Shown: in pieces, positions 33,004-42,607 of the stretch | Numbering within the stretch: position 1 is the first letter of the stretch | Layout of the letters: each line of letters starts with the position of its first letter | From: Phycicoccus sp. HDW14 | Lineage (GTDB): Bacteria; Actinomycetota; Actinomycetes; Actinomycetales; Dermatophilaceae | DNA: 64,000 nt | Direction of reading: 5' to 3' | Assembly (NCBI RefSeq): GCF_011383005.1 | Contig: NZ_CP049935.1 | Coordinates: forward strand, 1,674,001-1,738,000 | Position numbers and translations under genes: made by a program | The notes under the pieces: generated by a model | Database searches by the model: none | Seen by the model: only the letters and a program-made list of their open reading frames with translations | What the model was told of the DNA's origin: nothing

Positions 33004-33982
33004 GATGCTCGAGCTCGGCTTCATGCGCCAGGCGCTGCTCGCCGCGCTGCTGGCCGGGGTGGCCGCGCCGCTCGTCGGCACCTTCCTCGTCCAGCGGCGG
33101 ATGTCGCTCATCGGCGACGGGATGGGCCACGTGGCCCTCGCCGGCGTCGCGGTCGGCGTCCTCACCGGGCAGCAGCCGGTCCTCACCGCCCTCGTCGCGG
33201 CGGTCCTCGCGGGGGTGGCCATCGAGCTGATCCGCGCCTCGGGCCGCACGAGCGGCGACGTCGCCCTCGCCGTGATGTTCTACGGCGGCATCGCGCTCGG
33301 CGTCGTGCTCATCTCGCGGTCGAGCACGAGCACACCGGCCAACCTCACGGCCTACCTCTTCGGGGCCATCCTCACGACGGACGGCGGCGACCTCGTCGTC
33401 CTCGCCGTGCTGGCCGCCGTCGTCCTCGCGACGACCGTGCTGCTGCGCCAGCGCTTCTTCGCCGTGGCCAACGACGAGGAGTACGCCCGCTCGGCCGGGC
33501 TGCCGGTCATGGCCTACAACCTCGTGCTCGCGGTGCTCACCGCCGTGACGGTCGTCGTCTCGATGCGGGTCGTCGGCCTGCTGCTCATCAGCGCCCTGAT
33601 GATCATCCCCAACGCCACCGCCCAGCTCCTGGCCCGCAGCTTCGGGTCCAGCGTGCGGTGGGCGGTGCTGCTCGGGGTGGTGGCCAGCGTCGGCGGCGTC
33701 GTCGTGTCGTACGAGGCCGAGACCCCGTCCGGCGGGACGATCGTGCTGTTGGCCATCGGGCTCTTCCTCGCCGTCAACGCCGGCGCGGTGGTGCTCGCGC
33801 GGGTCCGGCGGGCCGCGCACCTGCGGGCCGAGCGCCACGACCACGAGCACGGGCCACGCTGCGGGCACGACGCCGTCGAGCACGGCGACCACGTCGACTA
33901 CCTGCACGACGGGCACCGGCACGCCGCGCACGAGGGTCACTACGACGAGCACGGACGACACGAGGAGGTCGGCACCCGATGA
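32996..33982 (+). CDS. znuB: Zinc ABC transporter permease with His-rich C-terminal tail
   Basis: 328 residues, start GTG (VTEMLELGFMRQALLAALLA). Eight or nine membrane helices of the ABC-3 family; family signatures are RRMSLIGDGMGHVALAGVAV, GIALGVVLISRSS and GLLLISALMIIPNATAQLLA. The last about 55 residues are cytoplasmic and very rich in His and Asp/Glu (RHDHEHGPRCGHDAVEHGDH, HRHAAHEGHYDEHGRHEE), a likely zinc-binding extension. Overlaps the ATPase gene upstream and zur downstream by 4 nt (ATGA). Confidence 0.93.
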   Translation: MTEMLELGFMRQALLAALLAGVAAPLVGTFLVQRRMSLIGDGMGHVALAGVAVGVLTGQQPVLTALVAAVLAGVAIELIRASGRTSGDVALAVMFYGGIALGVVLISRSSTSTPANLTAYLFGAILTTDGGDLVVLAVLAAVVLATTVLLRQRFFAVANDEEYARSAGLPVMAYNLVLAVLTAVTVVVSMRVVGLLLISALMIIPNATAQLLARSFGSSVRWAVLLGVVASVGGVVVSYEAETPSGGTIVLLAIGLFLAVNAGAVVLARVRRAAHLRAERHDHEHGPRCGHDAVEHGDHVDYLHDGHRHAAHEGHYDEHGRHEEVGTR

Positions 33983-34404
33983 GCGAGCAGCTGCGCACCG
34001 ACCGCGCCGACCGGCGCCCCACCCGCCAGCGGACGGCCATCGCCGAGGCGCTGTCGGGCACTGCGGAGTTCCGGTCCGCGCAGGAGATCCACGCCGCGCT
34101 GGCCCGCCGCGACGAGCGGGTCGGGCTGGCGACGGTCTACCGCAACCTGCAGGCCATGGCCGGCGACGGCGAGGTCGACGTCATCCGCACCGCCGACGGC
34201 GAGGCCGTGTACCGCTCGTGCGCCACCGACGACCACCACCACCACGTCGTGTGCCGCTCGTGCGGGCTGGCCGTGGAGGTGACCGGCGACGCCGTCGAGC
34301 GCTGGGCGGAGGCCGTGGCGGCCGAGCACGGGTTCACCGAGATCCGCCACACCGTCGAGATCGACGGGCTCTGCGCGGCCTGCGCCGCCGCTAGAACGCG
34401 CTGA
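33979..34404 (+). CDS. zur: Fur-family zinc uptake regulator
   Basis: 141 residues, ATG start overlapping the znuB stop. Winged-helix DNA-binding part TRQRTAIAEALSGTAEFRSA, then VGLATVYRNLQAMAGDGEVD. Metal sites: DDHHHHVVCRSCG and C-terminal CAAC form the structural Cys4 zinc site, and the HHHH run with later His/Glu forms the sensory site. As the last gene of the zinc operon it probably represses the operon through the palindrome at 31210-31238 (feedback). Its end overlaps the convergent MDMPI-like gene by 14 nt. Confidence 0.92.
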   Translation: MSEQLRTDRADRRPTRQRTAIAEALSGTAEFRSAQEIHAALARRDERVGLATVYRNLQAMAGDGEVDVIRTADGEAVYRSCATDDHHHHVVCRSCGLAVEVTGDAVERWAEAVAAEHGFTEIRHTVEIDGLCAACAAARTR

Positions 34405-35047
34405 CCGGCCCGGCCGCGCGCTGCGGCCGGCTGAGGTGGCGCACCATCGCCGTCTGCCCGTGCCGGTCGGCGGCCACCGAGGCCAGGAGCCCGAGCGCCA
34501 CGTACCCGGCCTCCGGCGCGAACTGGGGGGTCGGCACCCCGATGCTCGCCGCGAGGTCGTCGGAGTGCACGAGCACCTCCATGACGCGGGTGACGAGGAA
34601 GTCGGGGACGGTGAGCGACCAGCCCTGCCACGGCACGTGCACCGGGGTGCTGCGGGTTCCGTCGAGCACCGGAGCGAGGACTCGCCGGACGCCGTCGAGG
34701 TCGGCGTCGAGCTCGGCGAGGAGGGCGTCGGGGCCGGCCGCGGCGCGCTGGTCGGAGGCGTCGCGGATGGAGGTGTTCTCGTCGTCGTCGAGGCCGGCGC
34801 GCACCCACGGCGCGTGCTGGTAGTGCTGCTCGACGGTGAGGACCTCGGCGTCGACCGGCGCGGCGTCGAGCAGCAGGACGGTGTTGCGGGCCTGCCCGGC
34901 GAGGTGGTGGGCCAGGCCGCCGACGCTCATCCCCTCGCAGGCGCTCTCGTCGGCCCAGCGCCGGGCGACCTCGGGGTGGCGGAGGAGGGCGGCCGCCGTC
35001 GCGGCGACGTCGGGGAACAGGCGGACGACCGCCTCGGAGGTGACCAT
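34391..35047 (-). CDS. Maleylpyruvate isomerase N-terminal (DinB/MDMPI-like) domain protein
   Basis: 218 residues, ATG start. DinB-fold four-helix protein of the mycothiol-dependent maleylpyruvate isomerase family. CEGMSVGGLAHHLAGQARNT supplies the first metal His region and VTRVMEVLVHSDDLAASIGV the conserved E-x-x-x-H-x-x-D. It may use mycothiol, the actinobacterial thiol, but the substrate is unknown. It lies downstream of uppS on the same strand (38 nt) and converges on zur. Confidence 0.82.
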   Translation of the reverse strand: MVTSEAVVRLFPDVAATAAALLRHPEVARRWADESACEGMSVGGLAHHLAGQARNTVLLLDAAPVDAEVLTVEQHYQHAPWVRAGLDDDENTSIRDASDQRAAAGPDALLAELDADLDGVRRVLAPVLDGTRSTPVHVPWQGWSLTVPDFLVTRVMEVLVHSDDLAASIGVPTPQFAPEAGYVALGLLASVAADRHGQTAMVRHLSRPQRAAGPVSAF

Positions 35048-35085
35048 GGGCGGACGGTAGCGCCGACCGCCGACAGCGGCCGTCC

Positions 35086-35883
35086 TCAGGCGGGTGCCGA
35101 CCCGGGTGCGTCGACGGCCCCGCCGTACCGGCGCTCGCGGTCGACGTAGGACTCGACGGCGGCCCAGAGGTCGCGGCGGTCGTAGTCGGGCCAGAGCCGG
35201 TCCTGGAAGACCATCTCGGCGTAGGCGCTCTGCCACAGCAGGAAGTTGCTCGTGCGCTGCTCGCCCGAGGACCGGACGAAGAGGTCGACGTCGGGCATGT
35301 CCGGCTCGGGCAGGTAGCGCGCGACCGTGCGCTCGTCGACGCGCGAGGCCTTGAGCCGCCCCCGCGCGACGTCCTCGGCGAGGCGCTGCACCGCGTCCCC
35401 GATCTCGGCGCGCCCGCCGTAGTTGACGCAGAAGTAGAGCGTCAGGCCGGTGTTGTGCCGCGTCAGCTCCTGCGCGGTCTCGAGCTCCGTGATGACCGAG
35501 CCCCAGAGCCGCGGGCGCCGCCCGACCCACCGCATCCGGACGCCCCAGGCGTGCAGCTGGTCGCGGCGGCGGCGGATGACGTCGCGGTTGAAGCCCATGA
35601 GGAAGCGCACCTCGTCGGGGCTGCGCTTCCAGTTCTCGGTGCTGAACGCGTAGGCCGACAGGTGCGTGACCCCGACCTCGATGGCGCCGGCGACGACGTC
35701 GAGCAGCGCCGCCTCGCCCGCCTCGTGCCCCTTGGTGCGGGGCAGGCCGCGCTGGTTGGCCCACCGGCCGTTGCCGTCCATGACGACCGCGACGTGCTTG
35801 GGCATCCGGCGGGGGTCGATGACGGGGGCGAGCGCGCCGCTGGGGTGCGGGAAGGGCGGCTCGTAGCGGGTCGACGCGCTCAC
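35086..35883 (-). CDS. uppS: Isoprenyl transferase (undecaprenyl diphosphate synthase family)
   Basis: 265 residues, GTG start overlapping the recO stop by 4 nt. Cis-prenyltransferase that builds the polyprenyl carrier for cell-wall and glycan synthesis. Motifs: [20 protein letters not shown] with the catalytic Asp, [45 protein letters not shown] and [20 protein letters not shown] with the substrate-binding Arg and Ser. The recO-uppS pair is common in actinobacteria. Its product would also carry the galactofuran glycan made by genes at 1-8.5 kb (inference). Confidence 0.95.
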   Translation of the reverse strand: MSASTRYEPPFPHPSGALAPVIDPRRMPKHVAVVMDGNGRWANQRGLPRTKGHEAGEAALLDVVAGAIEVGVTHLSAYAFSTENWKRSPDEVRFLMGFNRDVIRRRRDQLHAWGVRMRWVGRRPRLWGSVITELETAQELTRHNTGLTLYFCVNYGGRAEIGDAVQRLAEDVARGRLKASRVDERTVARYLPEPDMPDVDLFVRSSGEQRTSNFLLWQSAYAEMVFQDRLWPDYDRRDLWAAVESYVDRERRYGGAVDAPGSAPA

Positions 35884-36605
35884 CGCTCCACCATACGGAG
35901 GCTGCGGATGCCGCGTTCGAGGTGCCACTGGAGGAAGGCGGCGGTCAGTCCGCTGCCCTCCCGGCGGTTGCGGTCCGGGGAGCCGTCGGCGAGCATCCAG
36001 TCGCCGGCGAGGAGGGCGGCCAGCAGCCGCAGGGTGTCGGGGGCCGGGGCGGCCGAGCCCGGCGGCCGGCAGACCGGGCAGACCACCCCGCCGGCGGCGA
36101 CGTGGAAGGCCCGGTGCGGGCCCGGTGCACCGCACTTGGCGCAGTCGTGGAAGCTCGGGGCGTACCCGCTGACGGCCATCGCCCGCAGGAGGTAGGCGTC
36201 GAGGACGAGCGCGGAGTCGTGCTCGCGCTGGGCCAGGCTGCGCAGCGCGCCGGCGAGCAGGAGGTAGTGCTGGAGGGCGGGCTCGCGCTCCTCGGTGAGC
36301 CGGTCGCAGGTCTCGAGGACGGCCGTGGCGGCGGTCCACGCCGGGTAGTCGCGGGCGATGGCCTCGCCCCAGGGGTCGAGGGTCTCGACCTGCGTCACGG
36401 TGTCGAGGTTCCTTCCCTCGTAGCACTGGACGTCGATGTGCATGCCCGGCTCGAGTCGCGCGCCGAAGCGGGACTTGGTGCGGCGCACGCCCTTCCCGAC
36501 GATGCGCAGCTTGCCGAGGCGCCGCGAGAGCACGGTGACGATGCGGTCGGCCTCACCCAGCTTGTGGGTGCGCAGGACGATCGCCTCGTCGCGGTAGAGG
36601 GGCAC
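35880..36605 (-). CDS. recO: DNA repair protein RecO
   Basis: 241 residues, GTG start. OB-fold N-terminus ([38 protein letters not shown]), helical middle, and a zinc finger with four Cys (DCAKCGAPG and VVCPVC). It helps RecR/RecF load RecA at single-strand gaps. Overlaps uppS downstream. The 223-nt upstream gap contains only the long-arm inverted repeat at 36716-36765 and no promoter I can be sure of. Confidence 0.93.
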   Translation of the reverse strand: MPLYRDEAIVLRTHKLGEADRIVTVLSRRLGKLRIVGKGVRRTKSRFGARLEPGMHIDVQCYEGRNLDTVTQVETLDPWGEAIARDYPAWTAATAVLETCDRLTEEREPALQHYLLLAGALRSLAQREHDSALVLDAYLLRAMAVSGYAPSFHDCAKCGAPGPHRAFHVAAGGVVCPVCRPPGSAAPAPDTLRLLAALLAGDWMLADGSPDRNRREGSGLTAAFLQWHLERGIRSLRMVER

Positions 36606-36715
36606 CCGCCCATTGTCGTGCCTCGCGGTGACATCGCCGCGCTCCCCCGCCGCGGCTCATCCGGGCGGGCCCGGAGGAGCCCGTCATGGCCGTCACCGGT
36701 CCCGTGGCCCGGCGA

Positions 36716-36765
36716 AGGGTGGCAGATGGCTCTGACCCACCGCGGACGACGACCTTCTGCCACCC
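36716..36765. repeat. Inverted repeat with 10-bp arms upstream of recO
   Basis: GGGTGGCAGA (36717-36726) and TCTGCCACCC (36756-36765) are exact complements separated by 29 nt. It lies in the 36606-36828 gap between recO (transcribed away) and the end of the alkA-like gene; a terminator for the alkA-like gene or a small structured RNA are possible. Confidence 0.45.
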
Positions 36766-36828
36766 CTCGTGACCGCCCGCTCGGGAACATCGGATCTCGG
36801 CCCGCGTCGCCTGCTCCTGCCTCCGGGG

Positions 36829-37674
36829 TCAGCGAGGGTCGAGGGCGTGGTGGGTCCACAGGTGGACGACGGCGAGGCTGCGGTGCGGCGCCCACGCCTC
36901 GGCCAGCCCGGCGGCCTCGCGCGCGGTGACCCCGCCGAGCGCCTTGCGCAGGACGAGGTCGCCGGGCAGGAAGACGTCCGGGTCGCGCAGGCAGCGCATC
37001 GCGGCGAGGTCGGCCGTCCACGGGCCGACGCCCGGCAGGGCCAGCAGCGCGGCGCGCGTCGCGGCCCGCGCGTCGGGGTCGGGCTGCGGCGCGAGGTCGA
37101 GGCCGTCGAGCACCGCCCGGGCCAGGGCGACGAGCGTGACCGCTCGAGCGCCGGTGACGCCGACCGCGACGCGAAGGGCGTCCGGGGCGAGGCCGGCCAG
37201 CGCCTCCGCGGTGACGGGGTGGGCGGCGGCGAGCCGTCCGGCGAAGACGCGCCCGGCGGCGAGCGAGACGTGCTGCCCGAGCACGACGTTCACGACGGCC
37301 TCGAACGGGTCGGGCGCACCCGGGACGCGCACGAGCGGGCGGGAACGGACGAGGGGGCCGAGGACGGGGTCGTCGGCCAGCACCGCGACGCCCGGTGCCG
37401 GGTCGTGGTCCAGGCCCAGCCAGCGCCGCCCGACCTGCGTGCCGGACGCTCCACCCGTCGTGCGCAGCACCGGCGGACCGTCGGCCGGGAGGTGCACCTC
37501 GAGGCGCGTGCCGTCAGGGAGCGCCCTGCGGTGGGTGCTCGACCCGTCCGCGCCCGTGTCGACCTCGTCGACCCCGGGCACGGCGTGGGCGACCAGCCAG
37601 GCCCGCAGGGCAGGGACGTCGACCGGCTCGCGCACGACCTGCTCGACCACCGCCACCCCTCCATCCAACCCCAC
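36829..37674 (-). CDS. DNA-3-methyladenine glycosylase II (AlkA family)
   Basis: 281 residues from the GTG at 37674; GTGs at 37656 or 37650 with a GGAGG upstream are alternative starts. Helix-hairpin-helix glycosylase that removes alkylated purines. The HhH motif is ALLALPGVGPWTADLAAMRC and the catalytic Asp is in FLPGDLVLRKAL. The DPFEAVVNVVLGQHVSLAA segment is the conserved helix start of the HhH-GPD superfamily, and an AlkA-type N-terminal sheet domain precedes it. Divergent from an AlkB-like gene with 50 nt between starts, forming an alkylation-repair pair. Confidence 0.9.
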   Translation of the reverse strand: MGLDGGVAVVEQVVREPVDVPALRAWLVAHAVPGVDEVDTGADGSSTHRRALPDGTRLEVHLPADGPPVLRTTGGASGTQVGRRWLGLDHDPAPGVAVLADDPVLGPLVRSRPLVRVPGAPDPFEAVVNVVLGQHVSLAAGRVFAGRLAAAHPVTAEALAGLAPDALRVAVGVTGARAVTLVALARAVLDGLDLAPQPDPDARAATRAALLALPGVGPWTADLAAMRCLRDPDVFLPGDLVLRKALGGVTAREAAGLAEAWAPHRSLAVVHLWTHHALDPR

Positions 37675-37688
37675 CGGCCCGACGTGCG

Positions 37689-37718
37689 TTGGACAGGTGT
37701 TCGATTGCCACGTATCGT
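37689..37718 (+). promoter_or_regulatory. Possible promoter for the alkB-like gene
   Basis: TTGGAC (37689-37694) and TATCGT (37713-37718) are spaced by 18 nt, six bases before the ATG. Plausible -35/-10 elements within the 50-nt divergent alkA/alkB spacer. A weak match; the transcript would be nearly leaderless. Confidence 0.35.
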
Positions 37719-37724
37719 GCTGCC

Positions 37725-38351
37725 ATGGCCGTGCTCCAGGGCTCGCTCCTCGACCTCGCCGACGGCATCGAGGTCCGTCCGCTCGCCGACGCCGTGCGGC
37801 GCACCCCGCTGACCCTCGGCGCGTGGGTCGACGAGCGCCCGGCGTGGGTCGGGGGTGCCGACGAGCTCTACGAGGCGCTGCGGCGTGACGTCCCGTGGTT
37901 CGCCGAGCGGCGGCAGATGTACGACTCGGTGGTCGACGTCCCGCGCCTGCTGCACTTCTACGGCGAGCGCGACCGCCTCCCCCACCTCGCCCTCGACGAG
38001 TGCCGCGAGGCGCTGTCGGCGCACTACGCCGACGAGCTCGGCGAGCCGTTCGTCACCGCCGGGCTCTGCCTCTACCGCGACGGGCAGGACTCCGTCGCCT
38101 GGCACGGCGACCGCATCGGGCGCAGCCGCGAGCAGGACACGATGGTCGCCATCCTGTCCGTCGGCGCCCCGCGCGACCTCGTGCTCCGGCCGCGCGACGG
38201 CGGCTCCTCGGTGCGTGTCTCCGCCGGCCACGGCGACCTCGTCGTCATGGGCGGCTCCTGCCAGCGCACCTGGGACCACTGCGTGCCGAAGACCGCCAAG
38301 CCGGTCGGCCCGCGCATCAGCATCCAGTTCCGGGTCCGCGGCGTGCGCTGA
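37725..38351 (+). CDS. AlkB-like 2-oxoglutarate/Fe(II) dioxygenase
   Basis: 208 residues, ATG start. Oxidative DNA/RNA demethylase family. Fe(II) ligands are seen as WHGDRIGRS (H-x-D) and the distal His in TWDHCVPKT; the 2-oxoglutarate-binding Arg is in GPRISIQFRVRG. Other family parts are FYGERDRLPHLALDECREAL and FVTAGLCLYRDGQDSVAWHG. Works by direct reversal of 1-methyladenine or 3-methylcytosine, complementing the glycosylase encoded divergently. Ends ten bases before the convergent DUF1801 gene. Confidence 0.92.
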   Translation: MAVLQGSLLDLADGIEVRPLADAVRRTPLTLGAWVDERPAWVGGADELYEALRRDVPWFAERRQMYDSVVDVPRLLHFYGERDRLPHLALDECREALSAHYADELGEPFVTAGLCLYRDGQDSVAWHGDRIGRSREQDTMVAILSVGAPRDLVLRPRDGGSSVRVSAGHGDLVVMGGSCQRTWDHCVPKTAKPVGPRISIQFRVRGVR

Positions 38352-38360
38352 CGCCGCGCG

Positions 38361-38705
38361 TCAGCCCCTGACGGACCCGATGCGGAACTCGACGACCCGG
38401 CGCACGAGGTCGGTCGGCAGCGGCTCGCTGTGCGGGAACTGCACCGAGCCCTTGCCCTGCTTGTAGCGGGCGAAGTCCTCGGCGAAGGCCTCGTGCCCGT
38501 TGGGCGTCGCGTAGAAGCCGACGTGCTTGTCGAAGCCCGCGAAGTAGACGAGCGGCTTCTTGTCGAGCTTGTAGGCGGGCATGCCGTAGGCCATCGACTC
38601 GACGGCCTCGGGCGCGGCGGCGCGCACGACGTCGCGCATCGTCTCCAGCCGGGCGCGCACCTCGCCGTCGAACTGCGCGAGGTACTCGTCCACGGTGTCG
38701 GCCAC
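38361..38705 (-). CDS. DUF1801 (YdhG-like) protein
   Basis: 114 residues, GTG start. Matches the DUF1801 fold: TVDEYLAQFDGEVRARLETM, ESMAYGMPAYKLDKKPLVYF, GFDKHVGFYATPNGHEAFAE, YKQGKGSVQFPHSEPLP and LVRRVVEFRIGSVRG. One Bacillus member (Fra/YdhG) is described as a frataxin-like iron chaperone; that function here is only a possibility. Last gene of the minus-strand run leuA, pfkB-like, VOC, DUF1801. Confidence 0.88.
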   Translation of the reverse strand: MADTVDEYLAQFDGEVRARLETMRDVVRAAAPEAVESMAYGMPAYKLDKKPLVYFAGFDKHVGFYATPNGHEAFAEDFARYKQGKGSVQFPHSEPLPTDLVRRVVEFRIGSVRG

Positions 38706-38738
38706 GGCCGCTCCTTCCGTCGTCGCTCGACCGGCCGG

Positions 38739-39071
38739 TCAGTCGGTGAGCACGACCCGGTTGCCGTCCGGGTCGCCCAGCCGCAGGATACGGAGACTCG
38801 TGGCCTCCTCGACACCCTCGTGGTCGATGCCGGCGGCGGTCAGGGCGTCGGCCACGCCGTCGAGGTCGGCGACGGCCAGCGTGCACCCGGAGGCACCGGC
38901 CGCGTCCGGCTCGAGCCAGACCTGCACGCCGGTGGTGTCGGTGAGGTGCCACTCGAGCAGGCCGTCCATCGGGCGGGTGTCCGGCGCGCGCCCGAACAGC
39001 GTCGTGTACCAGGCCTCGGCGCGGGCGAGGTCTGCGACGCGGTGGTTGGTCATCAGTCGGATCGTGTCCAT
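38739..39071 (-). CDS. VOC (glyoxalase-like) family protein
   Basis: 110 residues, ATG start. Single vicinal-oxygen-chelate domain: the paired beta-alpha-beta-beta-beta modules run ADLARAEAWYTTLFGRAPDT and LAVADLDGVADALTAAGIDH, ending LRLGDPDGNRVVLTD. His/Glu metal ligands are partly present (HRVAD, LLEWHL). Function unknown; such proteins include bleomycin-resistance and fosfomycin-type folds as well as isomerases. 33 nt before the DUF1801 gene. Confidence 0.82.
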   Translation of the reverse strand: MDTIRLMTNHRVADLARAEAWYTTLFGRAPDTRPMDGLLEWHLTDTTGVQVWLEPDAAGASGCTLAVADLDGVADALTAAGIDHEGVEEATSLRILRLGDPDGNRVVLTD

Positions 39072-39101
39072 GTCAGGACGGACCGGCCGGCGGCCCGGAA
39101 C

Positions 39102-39977
39102 TCATCGGTCCGGATGGGACCAGCCGAGCGCGCCGGTCGCTCCCACGGAGCGGCTGGCGACCCCGACCGCCTCGGCGAGGGCGCCCGGCAGGTCGTCCAG
39201 CCCGGTGCGCGCGACGGCGGCGAGCATCGCCCCGTGGAGCACGTCGCCCGCCCCGAGGGTGTCGACGACCGGCACGGCCGGGACCTCGACCGTGCCGGTG
39301 CGCCCGCGCGAGGAGCGCCACTCGACCGGTGTGCCGCCGCCGCTGCGGGCGACCCACAGCGGGCCGAGGGAGAGGACGTCCTCGAGCCGACCGGTCGCAC
39401 CCGACGGCGGCGTGAAGGCGGCCGAGACGACCGCCACGTCGACGACCTCGAGCAGGGCCCCGAGCCCCGGCTTCCACGACCCGCCGTCGAGCAGCACCGG
39501 CACGCCGCGTCGTCGGGCGCCCCGGGCCACCCCGACCGCGAGCGGCAGGTGGTGGCCGTCGACGAGCACCGCCCCGACGCCGTCGAGCATCGCATCGACC
39601 GTCGAGGCCGACAGGGGCTCGTACTCCGACACCCCGACGGCGTTGCGCGACACCACCGCCCGCTCCCCCGTGGCCTGCGTCACGAGCACCGTCGACAGCG
39701 GCGGCTGGAAGGCCGGCGGGGCGAGGTCGGTGACCGCGACGCCGTGGGCCGCGAGGTCGCGCAGGACGACCGCCGACAGCGGCCCGCTGCCCATCGCGCC
39801 GACGAAGCGGGTCGGCACGCCGAGCAGGGCGCAGGTCATCGCGGCGTTGCAGGCCGGCCCGCCGGCGGAGACCGTCGTCGACCGCGCGACGACCTTGTCG
39901 TCGGGGCCCGGCACCGCGTCGACCACGTGGACGACGTCGACCGTCGCCAACCCGCAGGCGAGCGCGGCGCCGGACAC
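39102..39977 (-). CDS. PfkB-family carbohydrate kinase
   Basis: About 291 residues, ribokinase/PfkB fold. Substrate side: VVARSTTVSAGGPACNAAMT (GG-x-N-A type motif). C-terminal signature VVDTLGAGDVLHGAMLAAVA with catalytic Asp and anion hole. GTG at 39977 assumed, five bases after the leuA stop; a TTG further in is an alternative. It phosphorylates a sugar or nucleoside that cannot be named from sequence. Directly follows leuA, so it is likely transcribed with it. Confidence 0.87.
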   Translation of the reverse strand: MSGAALACGLATVDVVHVVDAVPGPDDKVVARSTTVSAGGPACNAAMTCALLGVPTRFVGAMGSGPLSAVVLRDLAAHGVAVTDLAPPAFQPPLSTVLVTQATGERAVVSRNAVGVSEYEPLSASTVDAMLDGVGAVLVDGHHLPLAVGVARGARRRGVPVLLDGGSWKPGLGALLEVVDVAVVSAAFTPPSGATGRLEDVLSLGPLWVARSGGGTPVEWRSSRGRTGTVEVPAVPVVDTLGAGDVLHGAMLAAVARTGLDDLPGALAEAVGVASRSVGATGALGWSHPDR

Positions 39978-39982
39978 CTCCG

Positions 39983-41734
<1,752 letters not shown>

Positions 41735-41805
41735 TCAACGCCTTCGTGTCGTCTGCAGGAGTCGGCCGGGTGCAGCAGGAACTCCGCGACGAGGGGCGAC
41801 CTGGT

Positions 41806-41850
41806 TCAGGCCCCGCCGCGGCAGCGAAGGAGGAGGCGCGAGCTACGCAC
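41806..41850 (-). CDS. leuA leader peptide (attenuator)
   Basis: A 15-codon reading frame on the minus strand, GTG at 41850 to TGA at 41806, encoding MRSSRLLLRCRGGA. It has three adjacent leucine codons (CTC CTC CTT) about 105 nt upstream of the leuA ATG, followed by a region able to fold (GGAGT with ACTCC, GCAGGA repeats). This is the layout of a transcription or translation attenuator that senses charged tRNA-Leu. No strong Shine-Dalgarno site is seen, so it may be leaderless. Confidence 0.7.
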   Translation of the reverse strand: MRSSRLLLRCRGGA

Positions 41851-41908
41851 GGGACCACTGTGCCACGCAGCGGCGCACCGGGCCACCCCCGTCCACGGTG
41901 CGGTCGCG

Positions 41909-42607
41909 TCAGGTGCGCGGGCTCCGCAGCACGGCGACGGCGACGTGGCGCCGGACCTCGAAGCCGACGCGACGGTAGAGCCGCTCCGCCCCCTCGTTGC
42001 CCTCGCGTACGTGGAGGACGGGTGTGTCGCCGCGCTCGGCGATGGCTCGCGCGGCCGCGAGGGTCACGACCGCGCCGAGGCCCGAGCCGCGCGCCGAGGG
42101 GTCGACGCACACCCCCGAGACCTCGCCGTACCCGGGTGGCCGCATCCTCTCCCCCGCCAGCGCCACGAGCCGTCCCTCCCGCCGCACGCCGAACCACCGC
42201 CCGGTGAGGTGGCTCTCGGGACCGAAGGGTCCGGGCTCGGTCTCGGCGACCAGCCGCTGCATGTCGGTGGAGTCCGCCGCGCCGAGCTCGAGCACCTCGT
42301 CGCGGGTGACCGGCGCCTCGGCGAGGTCGGTGGCGACGTACTGGACGGCGGGCTCGCGGACCAGCTCGGTCCAGCCGTCCGGGGTCGGCTCGACGTGACC
42401 TCGGAGCAGGACGGCGACGCCGCCCGGGCCGACGAGGGCGGCGAGGGCGCGCCATCCCCCGTCGTCCAGGTGCTCGACCCCGCAGAACGGCCCCACGCCC
42501 GGGCGGAAGCGCCGGGCCCGACCGTCCGCGGAGACCTCGGCGAGGTGGGCCTGGGGGCTCTCGAGGGCGTGGTGGGCGACGTCGTCGAGGACGTACTCGC
42601 CGGTCAC
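41909..42607 (-). CDS. GNAT family N-acetyltransferase
   Basis: 232 residues, GTG start ([20 protein letters not shown]) overlapping the acdS stop by 4 nt. The C-terminal half is an FR47-like GNAT domain: [20 protein letters not shown] is the acetyl-CoA pyrophosphate loop (R-G-x-G-L/A), followed by [20 protein letters not shown] and [16 protein letters not shown]. The N-terminal half is a degenerate first domain. Substrate unknown; co-transcribed with ACC deaminase. Confidence 0.88.
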   Translation of the reverse strand: MTGEYVLDDVAHHALESPQAHLAEVSADGRARRFRPGVGPFCGVEHLDDGGWRALAALVGPGGVAVLLRGHVEPTPDGWTELVREPAVQYVATDLAEAPVTRDEVLELGAADSTDMQRLVAETEPGPFGPESHLTGRWFGVRREGRLVALAGERMRPPGYGEVSGVCVDPSARGSGLGAVVTLAAARAIAERGDTPVLHVREGNEGAERLYRRVGFEVRRHVAVAVLRSPRT

